A stretch of 64,000 bases of DNA from positions 25,460,806 to 25,524,805 of the forward strand of contig CM048848.1 in assembly GCA_026545225.1 (NCBI GenBank), given 5' to 3'. Numbering within the stretch: position 1 is the stretch's first letter; the number at the start of each line of letters is the position of its first letter. Positions 11,120-21,849 of the stretch are shown here, piece by piece. A program made the translations under genes and the position numbers. This stretch comes from Cornus controversa. Taxonomy: Eukaryota > Streptophyta > Magnoliopsida > Cornales > Cornaceae. The notes below the pieces were generated by a model. The model made no database searches. It saw nothing but the letters and a program-made list of their open reading frames with translations, and was not told the DNA's origin.

Positions 11120-13885
11120 TTCGGAGAAATTTCTAATTTTTCTTGCATGTGCTTTACGAGCTGCATTGGACTCTCTGCCACCTCCAATTCCTCCCGAGAT
11201 GACTCTAATTTCCCCAGTAGAGGGTTTTTTCGAGTTGTGCCTTCATTCACATCCTGTGTAGGATTTTGTGTTCTCTGCCCACTGCCGACCATAAATTTTT
11301 GCAATTGGCCCCTTTAAATCAAACTCTTAATTTGTCTTTTCAAATATACATATTCATCGGTATTGTGGCCATGGTCGCGATGCAACCTATAATATTTGTC
11401 GCGGGATCTCCTAGAGAGGTCAAATTTTAGCTTTGGAGGCTATGCCACCGTTGGGTCATCCTGGATATGGAAGATGATTTGGCTTATCGATATGTTCAAA
11501 AGGGTGAAATTAAATCCCTTAACATGATGCAACGTCCTATCGCTCTGTTCTTGCGATATCCTGCCGTTCTTCCCTGTTGGGTTGTACTCCCCTCTTCCTG
11601 TCTCCCTTTTTATCATTATCTCCCTTTTCCCTTTGAGCATCGAGAGCATCTTCGACATTCATGTGGTTTTGAGCTTTCATAAGCAGTTCAGATGATAAGT
11701 GTTCAATTCTATGCATTTGAACCCTCTTTATTGCATATGTTAGTCCCGTTTCTACGTTTACCAAGATATGTTTACGGTATTTTTGTGTTTTTGATGTATT
11801 GCAGGTCTTGTAGTAAAAGGAGCAAAGTTTGAGGCTATTTGCAGCTGAAGAGAAAAGTCAAAATTGTAGCCAAAGCATCTCGATCAATCGAGATGTTGAT
11901 CTCGATCAATCGAGAACTCGATTGATCGAGATCTTACTTCGATTGATCGAAATCTCGATCAATCGAGATCCAATCTCGATTGATCGAGATTCTGCAGAGC
12001 CACTTGCCCACTTGCTCACCTGCTTTCCCACTTGCAACAAAATCCCCCTTTTTGCACGACTTAGAGGGATTGTCTGACTTGAACAAGACCTTTGGGGACC
12101 TTCTTGATATAGTTGATATATATATTGATATATATATATATATGGTGGGCCCCAAGGTTGAAAAGGAGGCCATAAAGCACAAAAAGAGGCCATTTCTCAC
12201 ATATCTCTCATACACATCAGAATACACAAGGAGAGACATTCGGGAGAGGGGAAGAAGGAGCTGACCCAGACCAAGAAGGTCCATTTTCTTCATCAATGGA
12301 AGAGTGCAAAGCAACCATGAGCAACTAACTTCTATACTAGGGTGTTGTTGAAGCCCCTAGCCATGTAAACTTGTTCATTGTTGTAGCATATTGGGATTTG
12401 TTCTTAAATGTTGATTATTTAGCCTAGTGACCATGTACACTAATACATCTCTTTTATATATTCATTTGATTTTGGTTTTATTCTTGTCTTAGAGTAGAAT
12501 CTATCTTGTGAATGCACAACATTTGTTTCTTCCATAAGAAGGGCAAATGATGGCTAAGTAATGATACTTTAAATGTATGTGGTGTGCTTGCTTGTATAAA
12601 CCATGCCAAGATAAGGTAGTTTGGATGCATGTAGGTTCACTTAGAAAGTAGGGTAATTAGTTAGGTTGAAGAACTATGCTTGTTGAAGATGGATTATGAT
12701 AGGTTGGTGCTCACATTAATCTTTTGATATGTCATTGAGGTCACAAGCCTAATGACATTGTTAGGCATTTAATTTATGAATCCCAAGTTTGCTACACTTA
12801 TGAACATGTGAATGGCTAGTGATGGAAACCACCCCTAGTTCTCTCTCTCCCAACTTTTACTCTTTAAATTTATTGTTATTACATTCATGCAATAGTCTTA
12901 TAAACAAAACTCAAAACCTTATTTTTTTTAGGATTAAAGTGGAATTAATCTTTCTTTAAGACAATTATGACTAGTCCTCGTGCGATCGATACCCTCTATA
13001 TAGAACCTTATCTACAAAGATTCGTACTCTTGCGAGTGGTTAAATTATATTTTGATAAAAGGGGCAAAAATAAGCTTACAATATAATTCAAGTTCCAACC
13101 ACATCATCAGACATGCTTTCGGGAGGGTGCTTGGAGATTGAGTACAGGAACTTGGAGGGTAGTATGCCTCCCACGAATGCCGTAACTGCTACCTTATCAT
13201 CCAGGGCATCCACTTGCAATATCTCTCTGTTGAATCGATTGATGTAGTCTCGTAATGATTCCCCCTTAGTCTGCCTCACATTCAGGAGATAGGTGGCAGG
13301 CTTCCTATGTCTCCAGGCACTGATAAAATTGCCAACAAATAGCTGACTCAATTCTTTAAAAGAATGTACAGATGCGGGCTTCAAGCTGTTGAACCAGGAT
13401 CGAGCTAAGCCTTTTAAAGTGGTAGGGAAGGCTCTGTACATGATCTTTTCTGGCACAGCTTGAAGGTGCATCAGGGCTTTGTAGGTTTCCAAGTGATCTA
13501 GCAGGTCCTTGGTCCCATCAAAGCTTTCAACTATGGGCATCTTGAACCTGTTGGGCAGGGGGCAATTCATTACCCGCGCAGAGCAAGGGAGGTTGGTTTG
13601 CTGGGCCAGATCTTCCACTGTAGTAGGATTCTTCCCCCTTACTACGTAGGCCATACTTTCTACCCTGGCTCTCAGGTCTTGCATCTCCATGTCATGATAG
13701 GTAGGATGTCCAAAATTTTCATGTGGTTGGCTCTTTTCAGGTAGAATGAAATGACTGAGATTCGTCCCACCTTTTACTCGGCTCTGAGCTGCGTCGTCGT
13801 CCTTTGGGTTCTCACCATCTCGTCCAACACCATCCCCCTCAGGGTCAATTGGCCTAAGGTGGTTTGGCGATGGTACCGGCACCAT
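11120..13885 (-). pseudogene. gag of Tat element A, split by a solo LTR
   Basis: The N-terminal block (13885-13112) contains MEMQDLRARVESMAYVVRG, NRFKMPIVESFDGTKD, FPTTLKGLARSWFNSLKP and FVGNFISAWRHRKPATYLL, a retrotransposon gag core. It stops at PPESMS, and the continuation LSSELLMKAQNHMNVEDA is found at about 11690-11640, past the inserted LTR. A poorly preserved tail follows to about 11120. A repeated Pro-rich N-terminal stretch (14170-14060, compare QDPP and GHNPP in B) is out of frame. Gag would form the particle that packages the RNA. Confidence 0.8.
11693..13106 (+). mobile_element. solo LTR, 1414 bp, in gag of Tat A
   Basis: It starts TGATAAGTG and ends CCACATCA, with TG..CA termini, and is flanked by the 5-bp repeat TCAGA (11688-11692 and 13107-13111). 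Removing it restores the gag alignment with element B. It contains no genes. A TATA-rich stretch lies at 12115-12142, and six copies of the dyad TCGATCAATCGA or its inverse lie at 11880-11990. The 3' part (GTGCGATCGATACCCTC, CTCTTGCGAGTGG) resembles LTR ends of Athila/Tat-type elements, but that assignment is tentative, as is the orientation. Confidence 0.85.
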
Positions 13886-14259
13886 AGGAGGGAGGCATTG
13901 CAGAATTGCTGCATTTTGTTGGAGTAACTGGGCCAGACTTTAATTTAAGTTTTGGACCTGGTGCTCCAACGCTGCGACATGACCCTGGTCGTTTGGGACT
14001 TCGGGGTATACCCCCAGGAAGTCCATCTGTCTAAAGCATTGTACACCTCCCTGTCTGGCTAGAGGGTCCTATTCTCCAGGAAGGTCAGGGCCGATAGGAG
14101 GATCTTGTGCGACTGGGGGGTTGTGACCGGCGAGAAGGTCCTGCACTGGAGGATCGTGGCCAACAGAGGGGGTCCTATATGGTCGTAGTCTCCAACCCAG
14201 ATCATAGGTGCATCATGCTTTGTATGTGATTCGAGAGGAACAGTTGAGTTTTGTGACCA

Positions 14260-14276
14260 TCCCACAGACGGCGCCA
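14260..14276 (-). other. primer-binding site of Tat element A
   Basis: On the minus strand TGGCGCCGTCTGTGGGA starts two bases inside the 5' LTR. The first bases, TGGCGCCGT, fit the 3' end of plant tRNA-Asp; the rest deviates. Element B has the related TGGCATCGTCTATGAGA in the same position. Confidence 0.7.
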
Positions 14277-14278
14277 AC

Positions 14279-14631
14279 TAATGAAGCAGAAATTCACCCC
14301 GAACTGGTCAAACACCAACCTATAAAAAAGGACAAGAGAAGGGTAATCAAGAGGGCACCGGTGCTAAGCTCCGACGATCAAGTCAAATATCGGAAAGGCT
14401 TTTTAAAGCTGTATGAGAACTCAGAGGGTATTAATCGCGTACCTTGGTATATGGACCGTTTTGTATTTATAGTGACCAAGTGAGGATGTGCCCTAGTACA
14501 ACTTGTCTCTTCAGCTTCCCTTTCCCACTTGGAGATAACCAGTCTTGGTCAAAGCATTCTTCTTATCCACATCACCTTAGCACAATCCTTCCACGTCATA
14601 TGTTTCATATTAGGAGTCAAACACCCAATCA
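14279..14631 (-). repeat. 5' LTR of Tat element A
   Basis: It is 353 bp and aligns with the 3' LTR at 4068-4434. The terminal CA is changed to TA at the inner end (minus-strand CTTCATTA). CTATAAATAC near 14465 on the minus strand is a likely TATA box. A tract around GGTGCGGTGTCGGCC in the 3' LTR has a shortened counterpart here, so the two LTRs differ by indels as well as substitutions. Confidence 0.9.
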
Positions 14632-15130
14632 CTTTTTATTTAGACAGGACCCAAAAAAAAGTTATCTATGTAGAAAAAATTATCTCTTTTGATAGGACCA
14701 AAAAAGAAAAGTACCAAAATAATTAGTATCTTTATTTAATAAATTTTCTCTTTTGACAGGAACCAAAAAAAAGGACCAAAAAAAATTATCTCTATAGGAC
14801 CCAAAAAAAAAGAACCTAAAAAGAATGTGATCTCTGTTGAATAAATTCTCGTTTGACATGACCAAAAAAAAAGTACCTATAAAAAAGTTATCTCTGTCGA
14901 ATAAATTATCTCCTTTGACAGGGCCGGAAAAAAAGTCTGGTATGTAGAAAAAAAAGACCCAAAAAAAAGTTATCTCTATTGAATAAATTATTTCTTAATT
15001 TTGACATGACCCAAAAGAAAAAGAGTACTCATTATCTCTTTAGACAAGACCAAAACAAAAGTTATCCTAGTTGAATAAATTCTCTATTTTTATAGGATAA
15101 AAAAAGTTCTATTTTGGCCAGAATTAAAAA
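14632..15130. repeat. outer A-rich part of the right foldback arm
   Basis: Repeated modules such as GACAGGACCCAAAAAAAAG and TTATCTCTTTTGA occur every 45-60 bases. They are the reverse complement of the T-rich modules at 1270-1660. The stretch ends in an A tract at 15127-15148. Confidence 0.75.
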
Positions 15131-15734
15131 AAAAAAAAAAAAAAAAGAGTACTAAACGAAGCAATTGGAATTATGGTTGGAGCCTCAGCATTGAGGAGAA
15201 TGAGCTAGGTTCGACACTCCTTGGTAGCAATTTTATGTATATATCAATTCTATAATTTAGGTTTAGAGGACGGGTTGGTCGGGTTCATTAAACGGACTGG
15301 GCTCCAGTTAGGTGTGAGTTAAAAAATATATTAACCTGGGATCGGCCCGAAAACAAATCAGGTTTGAAAATTCCAGCTTGGGCTCGTTCCGAAATTCAAT
15401 ATTCCTATCCCAAGCCCAAAAATTTTTAGGTTAGGTTCGAGCTGGGTCGGGTTGGACTCACCCAAGTTGTAGCCCTAACCATGACCTTGCTTGCATGTGA
15501 TTGGTGAACCAGTTATATATTATTATATATTCTTCTATTTAGTTAAAGTAATATAAATTATACCACTCCTTTATTTTTTGTCAATAATACTTCAACATTA
15601 ATATATATTAGAATGTTAATATTGTATTAATGTCGAGAGATATTGATGATGATCTAAAGAATATGCAAATTCAATGAGATGTATACTTAATGTTTGTTTT
15701 CGATGTTCTATTGTTTGAGTGAGATTAATGTTTT
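15131..15734. other. spacer, possible decayed small elements
   Basis: No gene. Around 15170-15225 the sequence TGGTTGGAGCCTCAGCA followed by GGTTCGACACTCC recalls the A and B boxes of a tRNA-type SINE, but no clear 3' end follows. Around 15270-15480 repeated CGGGTTGG/GGTCGGGTT words and a terminal GTAGCCCTAA resemble plant hAT ends, but no partner terminus or target duplication could be found. Confidence 0.35.
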
Positions 15735-16094
15735 TGATAGAGTATCTGATTCCAATTGTAAAACGTATGATGTGGAAGTTGAGATTAAGGTGACGTGAAC
15801 AAGATGTATACTTTGACCAGGACTTTTCAATCTCTAGATAAGTCTAGGGAACTGAAGAGCTAGTCTTCTACTAGGACACGTTCCCATTTGGCTGCTATAA
15901 ATATAGAGACGATCCATATACCAAGGTACACAATTAATATCCTCTGAGTGTTTTTTGAGTTTCAAAAACCCTTCCAAATCTAACTTGAGCGTAGGACAGT
16001 CGGCCAACATCACGCCAATGTTTTTCTAATTACCCTTCTCTTATCCTTTATAGGTTGGCATTTGACTAGCTCGGGGTGAATTTCTACTTCATCA
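15735..16094 (+). repeat. 5' LTR of Tat element B
   Basis: It is about 360 bp, from TGATAGAGTATCTGATTCC to CTTCATCA, and matches the element A LTRs in inverse orientation. The TATA box CTATAAATATAG lies near 15896. The primer site TGGCATCGTCTATGAGA (16097-16113) follows after two bases. Confidence 0.85.
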
Positions 16095-16157
16095 GTTGGC
16101 ATCGTCTATGAGAAATGATCATAAACTTGATTATTCTACACGAATCATACACGAAGC

Positions 16158-17840
16158 ATGACGCACCTACGTTCTGGGTTAGATACTACAGTCGTACAGG
16201 ACCTTCCTATCAGTCACAATCCTCCAATCGGGCAGGACCCTCCTACCGGTCACAATCCTCCAATTGGGCAGTACCCACCTACTGGCCATAATCCTCCAGT
16301 CACGCAGGACCCTCCTGTTGGCCATGACCTTCCTGCTGGATAGGACCTCCTGCTGGACAGGATCCACCTGCCGCCCCTGAACTTCCCGGTCGCAATGTGC
16401 TAATAGCAGGACAAGGAGGCATGCAACCCCCTGGTCAGAGAGACTTTCCTAGGGCATACCTTGGAGTCCCAAACGACCAAGAGCGTGTTGCAGTGTTGGA
16501 ATACTAGGTCTAGAACTTAAATCAAAGTCTGGCCCAAGTACTCCAACAAAATGCGGCAATCCTGCAACGCCTCCCACCTGTGGCGCCAATACCGTCACGA
16601 AGTCACCTTAGGCCTATTGATCCAGAAGGGGACGATGTTGGGCGAGACAGTGAAGTCCCAATGGACAACACAGCCTAGAGCTAAGTTAGAGGTGGGATGA
16701 ATCCCACTCATCTAGTCCCGCTCAAGAGGAACCAAACTCATGGAGGGCACATAAGGGAAACCACCTATTATGATATGGAGATGCAGGACCTCAGAGCCAG
16801 GGTAGAAAGCATGGCCCGTGCCATAAAAGGGAAAAGCCCAGCTATAGTAGAGGATCTAGTCCAGCAAACCAACCTCCCTTTCTCCACTGGGGTAATGAAT
16901 TGTCCTTTGCCCAATAAGTTCAAAATGCCCCCTGTTAAAAGCTTTGATGGGACCAAGGACTCGCTAGATCATTTGGAAAGCTATAAGACACTAATGCACC
17001 TCCAAGCAGTACCAAATGAGATCATGTGCAGAGCCTTCCCTACTACATTAAAATGCTCTGTCTGGTCCTAGTTTAAAGTTTGAAACCCGGATCCATACGT
17101 TCTTTTAAAGAACTGAGTTAAATGTTTGTCGGCAACTTCATCGCTGCCCGGAGACATAGGAAAGCTGCTACCTATCTCCTGAATGTGAGACAAACTAAGG
17201 GGGAATGATTGCGAGACTACATCATCTAATTTAACAGAGAGATGTTGCAAGTCGATGCCCTGGACGACAAGGTAGCGGTAACTGCATTCATAGTGGGCTT
17301 GCTACCCTCCAAACTCCTGTACTCAATCTCCAAGCACCCTCCAGAAAACATATCTGAACTATTTATGAAGGCCCAAAAATCATGAATGCTGAAGATGCTT
17401 GGAGGGAAAAAAGGAGATAATGACAAAAAGGCAGACAAGAAAAGGGGAGGACAATCCAGCAGGGAGGAAAGAGACCCCAAGTATAGCAGGACATCACAAG
17501 AGTAGAGTGATAAGACATCGGGTTGTGATAAGGGATTCAATTTTTCCCCTTTGAACACATCGATAAGCCAAATCCTCCTCCATATCTAGGATGACCCAAC
17601 AGTGGCATGACCTCCAAAATTAAAAACTGACCCCTCCAGGAGGTCCCGAGACAAGTATTGTAGGTTCTATTGTGAGCATGGGCACAATACAGATGAGTGC
17701 ATAGACTAGAAAAGACAGATTGAGAGTCTGATTTAGAGAGGCCAACTGCGGAGATTTGTGGCCGGCGATGGAAGGAGAGCATAGAACCGCCCACAGGACA
17801 GTAAAGAAAACATTACTCAGAGAAATCCTCCATTGGGGGA
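16158..17840 (+). pseudogene. gag of Tat element B
   Basis: The N-terminal part (16158-16343) is built of repeated QDPPTGHNPP-like units. After a broken stretch the core appears at 16697-17071: MEMQDLRARVESMARAIKG, NKFKMPPVKSFDGTKD and MHLQAVPNEIMCRAFPTTL, nearly the same as in A. It then continues through several stops and frameshifts to about 17840. The uninterrupted join of the gag parts near 17340-17370 shows what the gag of A looked like before its solo LTR arrived. Confidence 0.8.
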
Positions 17841-18477
17841 AATCAGAGTTATCTCCAGTGGACTCGGAGGCGGTGGAGATTCCAATGCGGCTCATAAAGT
17901 GCATGCAAGGAAAGTTAGAAGTTTCTCTGAAGTAAACGAGGTGAACCAATCACCCGCCAAGTGCCTTCGACTGAATGATCAGATTATCACTTTCTCGGAG
18001 GCTGACACAAGGGGAGTTCAGCAACCCCACGATGATGCCCTTGTGGTCACACTGATTATAGCCAATTTCACAATTAGGCAGGTGCTAATTGATAACGACA
18101 GTTCTGCTGACATCCTGTTTGAAGGAGCATTTGATCAGATGAGGATTGGAAGGGAGAAACTCAAGCCTACCAAATCTCCACTTGTTGGTTTCTCTGGGGA
18201 GAAGCTTCTTCCATTGGGCACCATTGACCTCCCAGTCACTGTTGGTACAAGTCCCAAGCAAGTCACTAAGATGGTGACCTTCTTCATGGTAGACTGCGCA
18301 ACCATATATAATGTCATTTGGGGAAAGGCCACGTTGAATGCCATGAGAGCAGTGACCTCCACCTACCATCTCCTTGTTCGGTTCTCCACTGACTGTGGTG
18401 TTGGAGAGCTAAGAGGAGACCAGGCCACCACCCATGAGTGTTATGCCACTTTCTTGAAAGAAAAGAAGGTATCATAA
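17833..18477 (+). CDS. aspartic protease region of Tat element B
   Basis: This open segment of 214 residues would code for the protease that cuts the polyprotein. Around residue 86-92 it reads VLIDNDSSADILF, where related elements usually have Asp-Asn-Gly-Ser, so the glycine after the catalytic Asp-Asn is replaced by Asp. It then reads FDQMRIGREKLKPTKSP, EKLLPLGTIDLPVTVG, MVTFFMVDC and YNVIWGKATLNAM. It ends at a stop after KKVS and is followed by an acidic linker (EVEEKEEVRHAEPMEELVE in a neighbouring frame). The open frame makes it look better preserved than it is, since the flanking domains are broken. Confidence 0.75.
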   Translation: MGEIRVISSGLGGGGDSNAAHKVHARKVRSFSEVNEVNQSPAKCLRLNDQIITFSEADTRGVQQPHDDALVVTLIIANFTIRQVLIDNDSSADILFEGAFDQMRIGREKLKPTKSPLVGFSGEKLLPLGTIDLPVTVGTSPKQVTKMVTFFMVDCATIYNVIWGKATLNAMRAVTSTYHLLVRFSTDCGVGELRGDQATTHECYATFLKEKKVS

Positions 18478-18599
18478 ACTTTGAGTATAGAGGGCCTAGA
18501 GGTGGAAGAGAAAGAGGAAGTCCGCCATGCGGAACCAATGGAAGAGCTAGTTGAGGTTGACTTGTATGAACAAGATGCAGGAAAAAAAGGTGAATGTGG

Positions 18600-19550
18600 G
18601 GTCATCACTCTCATGCACCATTTAGAATGAGCTTGTTCAATTCCTCAGAATGAACATGGTTGTATTTGCTTGGTCCAATGGGGACATGCCCGAAATTGAC
18701 CAAGCCATCGCCATGCACCGGTTGAACGTTGACCCGGTCGCCAAGTCTGTTAGACAAAAGAGGAGAACATTTGCTCCAGAAATAAATTTGGCGATCTCTA
18801 ACGAAGTGGATAAACTATTAAAGGCCAATTTTGTACAGGAAACCCATTACCCGGACTGGTTGGCAAACATAGTTATGGTTGAAAATTCCAATGGTAAGTG
18901 GCGCTTATGTGTCGACTTCACTTATCTGAATAAAACATGTCCAAAAGATAGTTTCCCCTTCCACATATTGATATGCTAGTGGAAGGAACGACCAGGTGCG
19001 AGCATCTCAGTTTCATGGATGCCTACTCAGGATATAATCAAATTCCAATATGGCCATCGGACCAAGAGAAGACGTCTTTTGTAACAGAAAGGGGGTTGTA
19101 CTACTACACAATAATATCATTCGGCTTAAAGAATGCCGGCGCGACCTATCAAAGGCTGGTGAACAGGATGTTTAAAGAGAAAATCGGCAGAAACATGGAG
19201 GTATATGTCAATGACATGCTCGTCAAAAGCCAGAGGGTCATAAGCCATTTGGATGATTTGTAGGAAGCCTTTGATATCCTTCGAAGGTATAGAATGAAGC
19301 TCAATCCCAGTAAGTGCGCTTTGAGGTTTCATCTGGAAAGTTCTTAGGCTACTTGGTCAGCAATAGGGGGATAGAAGCCAACCCACAGAAGGTATATGCC
19401 ACCCTGGATACAAAATCACTCAGAACGGTTAAAGAAGTCCAGAAGCTGACAGGGAAGGTGGCAACATTGAGCCGACTAATCTCCCACGCCACAGACAAGT
19501 GTCTCCCATTTTTCCAGGTCCTCAAGTGGGCCTTTGAGTGGACACTATAA
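18600..19550 (+). pseudogene. reverse transcriptase of Tat element B
   Basis: Two overlapping frames (18650-18979 and 18973-19263) carry RTFAPEINLAISNEVDKLL, NGKWRLCVDFTYLNKTCPK, SFMDAYSGYNQIP and MSFGLKNAGATYQ-like sequence (here ISFGLKNAGATYQ). The catalytic box reads YVNDMLVKS instead of YVDD, so one metal-binding Asp is lost. A frameshift lies near 18975, a stop at 19261-19263, and a further shift near 19320. FLGYLVSNRGIEANPQK continues in the next frame. Confidence 0.85.
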
Positions 19551-19559
19551 TGTGAACAA

Positions 19560-20030
19560 GCCTTGAGTGAGCTAAAACAGTATCTTAGTTCACCTCTACT
19601 TCTATCTTGCGCACAAGCAGGGGAGGAATTGTACTTATACTTTGCTGTCTCCCCCGCAACAGTCAGCTTCACGTTAGTGCGAGAGGAGGTAACGATGAAA
19701 AGGCTAGTTTACACTATGCCAGCAGGGTGCTCCGGGGAGTGGAAGAGAGATATCCCTCGATAGAGAAGCAAGCATTTGCCCTGTATTAACCAGGAAACTC
19801 AGGCTATACTTCCAAGCACAAATAATTGTGGTACTTACGGATTAACCACTCCGATAAGTCCTCTTCAAGCCTGAAATCTCTGGACGACTTGTGAAATATT
19901 CTATGGAACTAGGGAATTTGACATCCAGTACAGGCCAAGGTCAGCGATCAAAGGCCAAGTACTAGCAGAATTTATAGCTGAATTCACCTTTCCCCTAGAA
20001 GGGGAGCAAGTTTGACAAGATGAAGAGGAG
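19560..20030 (+). pseudogene. RNase H domain following RT in Tat element B
   Basis: The frames 19563-19763 and 19607-19789 show AGEELYLYFAVSPATVSFTLV and SRVLRGVEERYPSIEKQA, corresponding to the first RNase H of element A. One-base indels shift the frame several times. Confidence 0.75.
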
Positions 20031-20059
20031 AGCCCAATCCAACAAAAAAAAGAGGACCT

Positions 20060-20460
20060 AATGGACCCAAGCTACAAATAGAAATTATTCGTAGACGGAT
20101 CATCGAATGCGTAGGCCAGTGACGTAGGGATATTAATCAAATCCCCAGAAGGTGAAACGTTCAAATATGTCCTGCAGTTTGGGTTCAAGGCAACAAACAA
20201 CAAAGCTGAGTATGAAGCCTTGATTGCAGGGTTAAAAATAGCCTATATTTTTAAAGTACAACAGTTAAAATCCTACACTAACTCCCATTTGGTTGCCCAG
20301 TAAGTCCGCGTAGAATATGACGCAAAGGGAAAAAATGAAATCTTACTTACAAAAGTGCAAGAGCTAATCACTCATTTCAAGAAATTTTCCATCACACGGG
20401 TCCCTTGTAATGAGAATTCTAATACATATGCTCTTGCTCGATTAGCAATAGCATAGGGAG
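20060..20460 (+). pseudogene. second (archaeal-type) RNase H of Tat element B
   Basis: Translated across stops, the sequence reads LFVDGSSNA, ILIKSPEGETFKY, GFKATNNKAEYEAL, SYTNSHLVAQ and VRVEYDAKGKNEILL. Compared with A, Glu is changed to Lys in TNNEAEY and the last catalytic Asp to Asn in YTDS. The longer tail is better preserved here than in A. Confidence 0.78.
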
Positions 20461-20699
20461 CCGCTAATGGGGGAGTGCTTGTAGAACGCATGGACATCCC
20501 AAGTATAATAGAAGAAATGCTATGTAAGATGAATTAAGTCACCTAGGGCATGGAATGGGCAGAACTGATTGTCAAATATATTTGGGATGACCAGTTACCA
20601 CCTGATCAGGCAGAGGCACGCAGAATAAGAATCAGGGTGTCCAGATATACCCTGATCGATGGCATCCTCTATAAAAGAGGGGCCTCCCTCCCATACCTG

Positions 20700-21660
20700 T
20701 GATATGTATCGACGGAAGAGGCTTCACATGTCATGGAGGAAATCCATGGAGGGGAGTGCAGTAATTATGTAGGGGGCAGGTCCCTGACCCATAAGGCCAT
20801 CAGGCAAGGATATTATATGCCCACTATACAGCAGGATGCACTAGACTTCGTTAGAAAGTGTGAGAAATGCCAACCTTTGCCAACATCCCAAAACAGCCCT
20901 CAGAGGAGTTGACTCCGATAGTTGCCCCATGCCCCTTTGTCGAGTGAGAAATGGACCTGATCGGCCCTTTACCTATGGGAAAAGGGTAGACGAAGTTCGC
21001 AATTGTGGCAATTGACTACTTCACCAAATGGGTGGAAGCTTAGCCTTTGGCCACGATTGGGAAAAAGAATGTCATCAATTTTGTGTGGAAGTCAATCATA
21101 TGTAAATTCGGCATCCCAAGGGTCATTGTCACTGACAATGGAAAACAGTTTGAAAGTGCACTCTTCTAGAGCTTTTACGCTGAGCATGGCATAAGTAATC
21201 ACTACTCATCACTGGGCCACCTACAGGCTAATGGGAAAGTTGAAGTGGCTAACAAAATAATACTCAAGATGATCAAAACACGCTTGGAGGAGTCCAAGGG
21301 CGTATGCCCTGAACTGTTGCCGAGCATCCTATGGGCTTACAGGACCACTATCAAAGTCCCAATAAGGGAGACACCCTACTTTTTGGCCTTTGGAAGTGAA
21401 ATGGTCCTTCCAGTTGAATAGGACAGGTAGTAAGTCATCGAACTAAACACTATGACCCCAATTGCAATGAAGACGAGCTAAGGGCTAGTGATGATTTCAT
21501 CGAGGAAAGATGAGAACAAGCGAGTATGGGTGGCGGCATATCAGCAGGCCATGTCCCGGTACTACAACACTAGGGTTAAGTAGAGGAGTTTTCAACCTGG
21601 TGACTTAGTCCTTCGTAAGGTCACTGAGCATCTGAGGAAGTACTGTTAGTAAATTTTTTT
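20700..21660 (+). pseudogene. integrase of Tat element B
   Basis: Across stops and shifts it reads EEIHGGECSNYVGGRSL, QGYYMPTIQQDALDFVRKCEKC, EMDLIGPLPMGKG, IDYFTKWVEA, TDNGKQFES and, near 21560, YYNTRVKQRSFQPGD-like sequence. The zinc-binding histidine in NHAGG of A is a Tyr here (NYVGG). The domain ends close to 21650, followed by a T-rich stretch. Confidence 0.8.
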
Positions 21661-21849
21661 TTTCTTTTTCTTTCTTCTGTCTTGCTTGCATTTACTTTTG
21701 GCAGTGTCATTTTAGAGCTTGGCTTCATTATCAAGTCTTAGAGCAAGACTTCAGTTTCTGTTTATTCTTCTTGTTAAATTAGTTCTATTATTAGAATATT
21801 AATAAAAGCGTTGTTCATTTCAAAACACATTGTCATATTTAAAACATTT

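Larger units (their letters stand above)
4068..14631 (-). mobile_element. Tat-lineage Ty3/gypsy retrotransposon A, complete but defective
   Basis: LTRs lie at 4068-4434 and 14279-14631. The primer site lies beside the right LTR, and the order on the minus strand is gag, protease, RT, RNase H, second RNase H, integrase, tandem repeats, then an antisense ORF before the 3' LTR. The flanks CTTTC (4063-4067) and CTTTT (14632-14636) fit a 5-bp target duplication with one mismatch. The insertion lies in the A-rich arm of the foldback element. The second, archaeal-type RNase H between RNase H and integrase is the hallmark of the Tat (Ogre/Retand) clade. All domains carry frameshifts or stops, protease has a deletion, and gag is split by a solo LTR, so the copy is dead. 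Confidence 0.9.
1258..15130. mobile_element. foldback-like AT-rich element, interrupted by two later insertions
   Basis: The left arm (about 1270-2240) is a T-rich tract with repeated GGTCCTGTCAAAAGAG and GATAATTTATTCAACA modules, followed by an AT-rich part. The same sequence reappears as reverse complement in pieces: 2980-3428, 3957-4067 and 14632-14943. The outer ends agree: TACCAGACTTTTTTTCC near 1276 matches GGAAAAAAAGTCTGGTA near 14926-14942 in inverse orientation. Without the hAT-type element (3429-3956) and the Tat element (4068-14631) this leaves a structure of roughly 2.8 kb with arms of about 1 kb. The right side has further A-rich modules (14944-15130) without a partner on the left. 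No protein-coding capacity is visible. The class (foldback DNA transposon or plain inverted duplication) is inferred. Confidence 0.65.

Noticed and set aside
11829..12314. Overlapping frames on both strands in the solo LTR
   Set aside because: They arise from the dyad cluster and a TA tract and resemble no protein; the segment is an LTR with a target duplication.
15165..15230. SINE-like A and B box words
   Set aside because: Only the promoter-like words are seen; no tail or target duplication, so not called as an element.
15270..15490. Possible hAT element with CGGGTTGG words
   Set aside because: The right end GTAGCCCTAA has no inverse partner at the left and no 8-bp duplication.
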